A DNA stretch of 64,000 bases, taken from contig NZ_BAABAY010000006.1 in NCBI RefSeq assembly GCF_039537665.1, forward strand, positions 1 to 64,000. The letters run 5' to 3'. The DNA is from Gaetbulibacter_A aestuarii. Lineage in GTDB: Bacteria; Bacteroidota; Bacteroidia; Flavobacteriales; Flavobacteriaceae. Within the stretch, counting starts at the first letter, position 1. Each line of letters begins with the position of its first letter. Position numbers and translations under genes: made by a program. The notes beneath the pieces are model-generated. The model was not told the origin of the DNA and made no database searches. It was given only the letters and a program-made list of their open reading frames with translations. Shown here piece after piece: positions 58,315-64,000 of this stretch.

Positions 58315-59211
58315 ATGGAGAATAAAACTAAAAATGAAAATGCAATTAAGACTTATGTAAATAAGGAGGCATACCTTTTTGGCAATGGCATAAATAGAAC
58401 GGTTAATACAAGTGAAGACAGATATAAATGGGAAAACTTATTGCAAGATTTAAATGAGCGGTTTGCAAATAAAAAAGTTTCAAATATAAAGGAGAAACCA
58501 TTTCCTATGGTTTATGATGAGATCGTGAATTATTCACTAAGGAATGGTAATAGTAATGAGAGTTTTGTGAAAAGTTTTATTAAATCTAAAATTGATAAAA
58601 TTAAGCCTAATAATAGATATTCTATTGTTAAAAGAGTACGCAATAGTGAAGTCTTAACTACAAATTATGACTATTTAATTGAGCAAGAATTAGATTATGA
58701 CTGGAAAAGGAATCCTATCAATAGGCTAGAGTATTATTATAGTATTTATAGATTCCAAAAGACACCTACAAATAGGGTGTGGCATATACATGGCGAACAA
58801 GCAGATTCTAGATCATTATTATTGGGATTTAGGCATTATATAAATTATGCTTCTAAAGTAAAATCAAGAGCTGAATTGTTTCTTGGTGGTTTGAAGAATA
58901 ATACTGAACATAACAATCCATCTTGGGTTGAACTATTTTTTACACATAATATAAATATTATTGGGTTAGGAATGTCATTTACTGAATACCCTCTTTGGTG
59001 GTTATTAGCGTATAGAAACCAAAAGATGATATCTGACCCCAACATCATAATTAATAATAAGATTAACTTTTTTATTCCATCCTTTTCCGAAAGGAAGAAT
59101 AGTAATTTAATTGATTTGCTAAAAGCTTATAGCGTTAATTGCAAAGTCATTGAAGTAAATGAAAATGACTATGATGGGTTTTATGAAAAGGTTTTAAGGT
59201 TGAATAAATAA
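58315..59211 (+). CDS. SIR2-like domain protein, probable NAD-dependent defence effector
   Basis: The protein has 298 residues. SIR2-like motifs appear in order: AYLFGNGINRT (about 20-30), VLTTNYDYLIEQE (about 115-127), WHIHGEQ (about 157-163, catalytic His) and NIIGLGMSFTEYP (about 220-232). Standalone SIR2-like proteins in defence islands commonly degrade NAD+ on infection. It follows the lipoprotein gene by 13 bases. The trigger is unknown. Confidence 0.8.
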   Translation: MENKTKNENAIKTYVNKEAYLFGNGINRTVNTSEDRYKWENLLQDLNERFANKKVSNIKEKPFPMVYDEIVNYSLRNGNSNESFVKSFIKSKIDKIKPNNRYSIVKRVRNSEVLTTNYDYLIEQELDYDWKRNPINRLEYYYSIYRFQKTPTNRVWHIHGEQADSRSLLLGFRHYINYASKVKSRAELFLGGLKNNTEHNNPSWVELFFTHNINIIGLGMSFTEYPLWWLLAYRNQKMISDPNIIINNKINFFIPSFSERKNSNLIDLLKAYSVNCKVIEVNENDYDGFYEKVLRLNK

Positions 59212-59249
59212 ACTAAAACCATAGACTCTATAATTTATATAAGGATTGC

Positions 59250-59783
59250 ATGATACATAAATCAATTATATGTTTACCAGTAAATGATACTTCAAAAAGA
59301 TTTCTTTTAGGGAAAAAAAGGAATCAAGAACTATTAGCCATTGCATTGAATCCAAGTACGGCTAATGAAGAAACATTAGATCCAACGTCTAGAAACGTTG
59401 AAACCCTTGCAGTAAACAATAATTGTGATGGCTGGTATTTGGTAAACTTGTATCCCAGCAGAACTTCAAAACCAGAATTTTTACCCAAAACTTCGGATGA
59501 ATTATTGCTAAAAGAAAATTTCAATTTTATTGAAAAATTATTTAAATCCAACGATTATAATATCACTAAAGTGTTATTGTGTTGGGGCGATGAAGTGGAT
59601 AGTTTTAGTTATTTAAAGGATAGTGCTAAAGCTATAATGGCTATTTTAGATAAGTATAAAATAGATTGTTACTGCATTGAAACAACAGCAGCTGGCAATC
59701 CCTATCATCCTTCTCCTACTCCGGTTAATAGATGGCTTGGAGGTATAAATAATGTTGAGTTAAGGCCATTCAATATAAGTTAA
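59250..59783 (+). CDS. DUF1643 family protein
   Basis: The protein has 177 residues. LLAIALNPSTANEETLDPTSRNVETLA (about 27-53) and GWYLVNLYPSRTSKPEFLP match the DUF1643 signature, with LLCWGDEVDSF and GNPYHPSPTPVNRW near the C-terminus. The family is widespread on phages and defence islands and has no settled function; a nucleobase- or nucleotide-related activity is suspected. Confidence 0.85.
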   Translation: MIHKSIICLPVNDTSKRFLLGKKRNQELLAIALNPSTANEETLDPTSRNVETLAVNNNCDGWYLVNLYPSRTSKPEFLPKTSDELLLKENFNFIEKLFKSNDYNITKVLLCWGDEVDSFSYLKDSAKAIMAILDKYKIDCYCIETTAAGNPYHPSPTPVNRWLGGINNVELRPFNIS

Positions 59784-59860
59784 TAAATTTACTTCTAAAT
59801 TTAAAGTAAATAAATTAGCACATAATTATAAGAATAAACGCTTATATTTAATCATCTAAA

Positions 59861-61459
59861 ATGGCTTACAACCTCGAAACATATCAAACACCTTTTTGGG
59901 CTAAAAGTGGCAACTTTGTAAGAGGTCGTGATCCTTTAGGAGTTCAAAACAGCTCTATTTCAGTATATGCCACCTTATTACCAGGTTTGACTAACTTAAC
60001 TTTACGCTTACGTTATTATGGTACCTATTTATGGTTATTAGATCATTATCGGCGGTTACCCTCAAATAACGTCTTTAAAAAAGACCATTACGGTCAATAT
60101 ACCTTTATTAGGAGGTCTGAATTGATTATTGCCTTCATAATGGGTAATAAATATCCTGAAGAGCAAAGTGTTATTGGTAGCGATTTTGTTTCTAAAAACA
60201 TAAATGAGATTAAAGAAAAAGGGTATTATGATATTGCTTTAGGGGCAGATAAGCATAAGGACACTCCAAAAGGGAGTGTTTATTGGGATTATACTTCCGG
60301 TGCTTTAGGTCAGTATTACGCAGGGTCCCTTGTGGCCTTAAACTTAATTAACCAATCCAGCGGTTACTTCCTTGTGAATCAAGACTACGGAAAAGAATTA
60401 GCTGAGGCATATAATTCCTCTATTTCATCAGATGCAGCTAAATTATTTTTAGAACGGATTAGTGAAGGAAAGTTGTATGAAGAAGACATTGATAAATTAG
60501 ATGATGTAGCCTTAAATAAAGATTATAGAAATTCACCAGAAGGTGATTTTTATATAAAAATGTTATTGTCAAATGATGGTCCAAATAGTAAAACATCTTC
60601 TAATGATTTGACATGGCAACGCAAAGAATCACTTCAACTTTTTATGACATTATTAAAGGAAACAAATAATGATAAGGCATGGCTTGATTTACCCATAACG
60701 TCTTATAAAGAGTGTTTAACTAAATCTAAAAACGAGATTAGTGAGGCTACTTTTGGCTGGTATTTTTATTATTTAAATGAACTTGCCCATCACAGCTTGG
60801 AAGCTGTATTTTGGGGCTTATTAGTTGAAATGGATAAAGGGAACTATACTTTACAGCAATTTATAAATGTCATTACTAATCAAGTGTTTGATTTATATTC
60901 TGAAAAACTAGAAAATGTAGAGTATCCCTCAATTATTGAATTGATGGATAAATTGGATAATCAGAAATATATCACTTTAAATTATATTCGTGATATTAGT
61001 GTTTCAGTTAAAAATCATGCGTCTATTTCTGGTATAACGGAGGGCATTTTTGCATTGCTTTGTTTATACCGAGACAACCAACATAAACTTCAAGAAGCCC
61101 AAGATTATGCTGTTAATCATTTTTTACACACAAAACACGGTAATGCTTTAGATGTTTTTAACGTCTATATTGAGTCATGTAAAAACATGAATTTTAAGGA
61201 ATTTGTTAGAAGATTAGTACATACATTGTTAAATGAACATATCGCTATTGCTTATAATAAAATGGGAAATGGAGAGAAGAATTTGCTCAAGTTCGTTATT
61301 GAGGATAATTACTTGGTTCATATAGAAACGATGACCCCGAACTTTACAAATCCAAGACTTAAAACATTATACAACTTTACTAGAGATTTGCATTTGGTGA
61401 ATACTAAAGATGAATTAACGCCCGAAGGTGAAGCTTTATTAATACAATTAAATAATTAG
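59861..61459 (+). CDS. Unknown 532-residue protein paired with a PLD-family gene
   Basis: The protein has 532 residues, soluble and mostly helical. The N-terminus YQTPFWAKSGNFVRGRDPLGVQNSS and LRLRYYGTYLWLLDHYRRLP look conserved. The last part (LKTLYNFTRDLHLVNTKDELTPEGEALLIQL) may be a small winged-helix. I do not recognise the family. Its stop lies one base before the ATG of the PLD gene, so the two probably act together. Confidence 0.55.
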   Translation: MAYNLETYQTPFWAKSGNFVRGRDPLGVQNSSISVYATLLPGLTNLTLRLRYYGTYLWLLDHYRRLPSNNVFKKDHYGQYTFIRRSELIIAFIMGNKYPEEQSVIGSDFVSKNINEIKEKGYYDIALGADKHKDTPKGSVYWDYTSGALGQYYAGSLVALNLINQSSGYFLVNQDYGKELAEAYNSSISSDAAKLFLERISEGKLYEEDIDKLDDVALNKDYRNSPEGDFYIKMLLSNDGPNSKTSSNDLTWQRKESLQLFMTLLKETNNDKAWLDLPITSYKECLTKSKNEISEATFGWYFYYLNELAHHSLEAVFWGLLVEMDKGNYTLQQFINVITNQVFDLYSEKLENVEYPSIIELMDKLDNQKYITLNYIRDISVSVKNHASISGITEGIFALLCLYRDNQHKLQEAQDYAVNHFLHTKHGNALDVFNVYIESCKNMNFKEFVRRLVHTLLNEHIAIAYNKMGNGEKNLLKFVIEDNYLVHIETMTPNFTNPRLKTLYNFTRDLHLVNTKDELTPEGEALLIQLNN

Positions 61460-61460
61460 G

Positions 61461-64000
61461 ATGAGTGAAAAGAAGTTATTTCATGAAGTTCCTAAATCAG
61501 CTGACTTTCACTCTGTTGTTATGACAACCTATTCATTCGACTTTCATCATTTTGAATCTCAGGTACTTCGGCCCCTTAAAAGTAGAGGCATTACAAATGT
61601 CAATATTTTTGCCGACACGGCTATGCTCGACCAAAGTATTGGCTTTTCTACGGGGCATTTAAAATCTTTAAGTACCTCTTACAGTATTAATAGTATTCCT
61701 TGCTTGGGAGCATTTCATCCCAAAATCACAATTTTAGCAGGTGAAAAAGATGTGTTATTACTGCAAGGGTCAGGTAATATAACTAATGGAGGACACGGGA
61801 AAAACCATGAAGTGTTCAGTGTATTTTATGCAAATAATGAAAACCAAACACAACTTCCATTAATACAAGAAGCTTGGAATTATGTGAGAGTTCTAACAAA
61901 AAGAATTAAAGGCTTATCTGCTGAGAAATTAGACTGGGTTTCAAGTAACTGTAATTTATTGACTGAAAGTATAGGCAATAAACATCAATTCGTTAAAATA
62001 ACAAATGATTTTGGTGCTGCTTTAGTATATAATGAAACAACTAGTATTTGGCAACAACTCCAGAGTTTACTTCCATCAGATACCATTAAAAACATTAAAA
62101 TATTTAGTCCTTTTTATGATGAAAAAGGGTCGTTTATAAATCTTTTAGCTTCTAGATATCCGGATTGTCAAATTGAAGCTTTCTTACAACCAGATAAAGG
62201 CATACATCCACATAAAATGCCTGCTCATAATAATATCAAGTTTTTTTCTTGGGAAAGTACTAATCGAGCTAAATCAACAGTAGTAAAATTTGACAGAAAA
62301 TTGCATAGCAAAATCATTTGGTTCGATGCAGGTGAAGATCAATACGGTTTGTTCGGAAGTCCTAATGCTACTATTAAAGCATTTGGATCAGAAAGTAATC
62401 GAGGCTCAAATGATGAGTTTGCTGTTTTAATTAAAGTGAAGGATCAAAGTATTTTAGAAGAACTAGAATTAACAGGTCAATTTCAATCTTGGCTACCACA
62501 AGAAATTTTACAAGTTCAAACGACAGAAGATGAAGCCGAAAAAGAACAAGCTAGAAATACAGGAAAAATTAAACTTTTAGGTTCAGATCAGGATGGTAAA
62601 AAAATCACATTATTCATTAAGGATATAACAGCTTATAAAAATGCTGATATAGTATTTTATAATCATTGGGGAGAGGAGTTGGAACGGATAAGTCTTATAC
62701 TAAAAGACACCAAAATAAGAGTTGAGTTAAATGAAACCAATAAGATAAATACTGTTGCCTTCGTTCAGTTTGTTGATAGTAAAGGTAATTCCATTTCCAA
62801 TAAACAAATAGTAAATAGTCTTCATGACTTATGGAATACAAATCCATCTATAGAGAATAGGCGACTCATGAAATTAGGAAGCTTAATTGAAACTGGTAAT
62901 AACAAACTTTTTGATGTCATTACTTTTTTCAATGATATTCAATCTGGCAAGAGAACCCTAAAAAAGAGATCTTCAGGAGGTAATTCAGCTCATGGAAATG
63001 AAAATAATGAAACTCCAGCTGCTGCAATTTCTTATGAAGAAGCAATAGCATTAAGCAAAGAATCAAAAGAACATCAGCATCTTTTAAAACAGCACAGTTC
63101 TATTAGAATATGGGATGCTATTGAGCGTTATTTTAACGAGTTGGCAATGTCTGAAGAAGAGGAAGATATGAATGATGAAGAGGAAGCAGATGCAACAATA
63201 AGTAGGGATAGGAAAGATAAAAAAGAACGCATAGAGCCTGTGACATTAAATTCTATTAATGTATTAAATAGTAGAAGACGTGCTATTGAAAATTTTTTGA
63301 ATAATTATTTAAACGGATTAAAGCGAAGTACAAATACTAAAAATTATAAACTCGGTCTTATTGATTTGGCAATGTTTCTAATTGTCATGAAACATCTCAT
63401 TGAATTTGCGGAAAGAGAAATCATTTTTAAAGTTGATGAAAGCAATCAAGAAACGTATGTTTTGTATCCTTTAAGTGGTAAATTATCAGAATTGACTAGT
63501 TTTTCAGGAGCCATATTAAATTTATTAGGTCATTTTGTTAATTTACTTTTTCACGCCCCTTTTCAAGAAGTTGACGATGAGTATATTAATACTAAATTAA
63601 AACACTACAAGACCTTAGTAAAAAGAACAGCCTTGTTTTCATTGGCAATGATTAAAGAAAATTATAAAAACCATGAACAAGGCAGTAAATGGGCTAATAT
63701 ATTAGCTTTTAATATTATGAATCAATTAGGGCTGCCTGAGGAGGGTTTTGAAAAACATCTTGAAGAATTTTTAAAAAATACCAGTATAAAAAATCAAGAG
63801 ATTAATAATTTAACTACGGTATTAAATAACTTGATAGTTCAATATAATTCGTTTAATGAATCAAATGAGTTTCATTTTTCAGACTCATTAGGAATCTGTC
63901 AAATAATAAAAAGGATACCTTTATCAGGGCCAACCAAATTTTTAAAATTAGGAAGGCCGGGATTTGAGTATAACTCTGAGTCGAATGATTTTATATTGTC
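61461..64000 (+). CDS. Phospholipase D-like domain protein, partial at window end
   Basis: The frame is open from the ATG at 61461 to the end of the window (846 codons seen). Two HKD-type motifs lie in the first third: FHPKITIL followed by QGSGNITNGG (about 85-115), and KLHSKIIWF followed by FGSPNAT (about 278-303). This is the layout of PLD-superfamily nucleases such as NgoFVII/BfiI-type enzymes. An acidic insert (EEEEDMNDEEEADA) lies near residue 570, and a helical C-terminal part follows. The role is probably nucleic-acid cleavage in the restriction operon. Confidence 0.75.
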   Translation, partial: MSEKKLFHEVPKSADFHSVVMTTYSFDFHHFESQVLRPLKSRGITNVNIFADTAMLDQSIGFSTGHLKSLSTSYSINSIPCLGAFHPKITILAGEKDVLLLQGSGNITNGGHGKNHEVFSVFYANNENQTQLPLIQEAWNYVRVLTKRIKGLSAEKLDWVSSNCNLLTESIGNKHQFVKITNDFGAALVYNETTSIWQQLQSLLPSDTIKNIKIFSPFYDEKGSFINLLASRYPDCQIEAFLQPDKGIHPHKMPAHNNIKFFSWESTNRAKSTVVKFDRKLHSKIIWFDAGEDQYGLFGSPNATIKAFGSESNRGSNDEFAVLIKVKDQSILEELELTGQFQSWLPQEILQVQTTEDEAEKEQARNTGKIKLLGSDQDGKKITLFIKDITAYKNADIVFYNHWGEELERISLILKDTKIRVELNETNKINTVAFVQFVDSKGNSISNKQIVNSLHDLWNTNPSIENRRLMKLGSLIETGNNKLFDVITFFNDIQSGKRTLKKRSSGGNSAHGNENNETPAAAISYEEAIALSKESKEHQHLLKQHSSIRIWDAIERYFNELAMSEEEEDMNDEEEADATISRDRKDKKERIEPVTLNSINVLNSRRRAIENFLNNYLNGLKRSTNTKNYKLGLIDLAMFLIVMKHLIEFAEREIIFKVDESNQETYVLYPLSGKLSELTSFSGAILNLLGHFVNLLFHAPFQEVDDEYINTKLKHYKTLVKRTALFSLAMIKENYKNHEQGSKWANILAFNIMNQLGLPEEGFEKHLEEFLKNTSIKNQEINNLTTVLNNLIVQYNSFNESNEFHFSDSLGICQIIKRIPLSGPTKFLKLGRPGFEYNSESNDFIL

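Noticed and set aside
59861..61459. Assigning the 532-residue protein to a named defence system
   Set aside because: No motif or remembered family was strong enough; only its pairing with the PLD gene can be stated.

Overview
The window reads as a chromosomal segment of a marine or soil Flavobacteriaceae-type Bacteroidota. The evidence is low GC, A-rich leaders in place of Shine-Dalgarno sites, TAnnTTTG -7 promoter elements, a SusC/SusD pair, a DUF6090 gene and lipoboxes of the form SC-[K/S/N]. No rRNA, tRNA or CRISPR was seen. Most of the window is accessory DNA in four modules. All calls come from reading the sequence; no database search was possible.

Module 1 (about 0.7-14.4 kb) is an integron-like gene-cassette array. 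Twelve cassettes, all coding on the minus strand, alternate with twelve attC-like sites, most of them 136-138 bp. A tyrosine recombinase (13192-14322) sits at the upstream end and is transcribed in the SAME direction as the cassettes. It lacks the IntI-specific insertion and carries an extra N-terminal domain of about 80 residues. Each cassette begins and ends with its own private inverted repeat (for example GTTGTGCTTC/GAAGCACAAC), as expected if R'' and R' pair in the excised circle. Nearly all arm mismatches are G.T wobbles on the plus strand only, which suggests a folded bottom-strand substrate. Cargo includes mercury transport (MerTP plus a GDCCVxC protein), a serine beta-lactamase-like hydrolase, a DUF5107 protein, several small secreted or membrane proteins, and two near-identical ORF-less cassettes. 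An IS110 element with a readable bridge-RNA candidate has inserted into one attC.

Module 2 (14.7-24.9 kb) handles nitrogen oxides. Two Rrf2/NsrR-like regulators flank a RIC (YtfE/ScdA) iron-sulfur repair protein, a polytopic His-rich membrane protein and a clade II nitrous oxide reductase operon (cytochrome c, FAS1 protein, nosZ, membrane protein, nosL, nosD, nosF, nosY). A shared motif, consensus RGAYAAAAAYRTCY, lies before both regulators and before the RIC gene. A perfect 22-bp FNR-like palindrome lies in the nos promoter region.

Module 3 (25.4-43.3 kb) is a beta-mannan utilisation locus. GH26, GH5 and GH26 mannanases, an AGE-family 2-epimerase, a GH130 phosphorylase and a sodium symporter run on the minus strand. 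An AraC regulator, SusC, SusD, an IPT/TIG surface protein and a FAS1-plus-glycan-binding protein run on the plus strand. An S9 peptidase follows.

Module 4 (46.9 kb to the end) is a defence island: a frameshifted OGG-fold gene, a WYL regulator, a DUF2130 nuclease, a fusion of a methyltransferase-like domain, a target-recognition domain and a histidine kinase next to a receiver-domain protein, three unknown genes, type I HsdM/HsdS, a Cys-rich lipoprotein, a SIR2-like protein, DUF1643, an unknown 532-residue protein and a PLD-family protein that runs off the end. HsdR is presumably beyond the window.

Five copies of a dispersed element, most of them joined to a terminator hairpin, sit at the borders of these modules (14.7, 25.0, 25.2, 43.5 and 46.6 kb).
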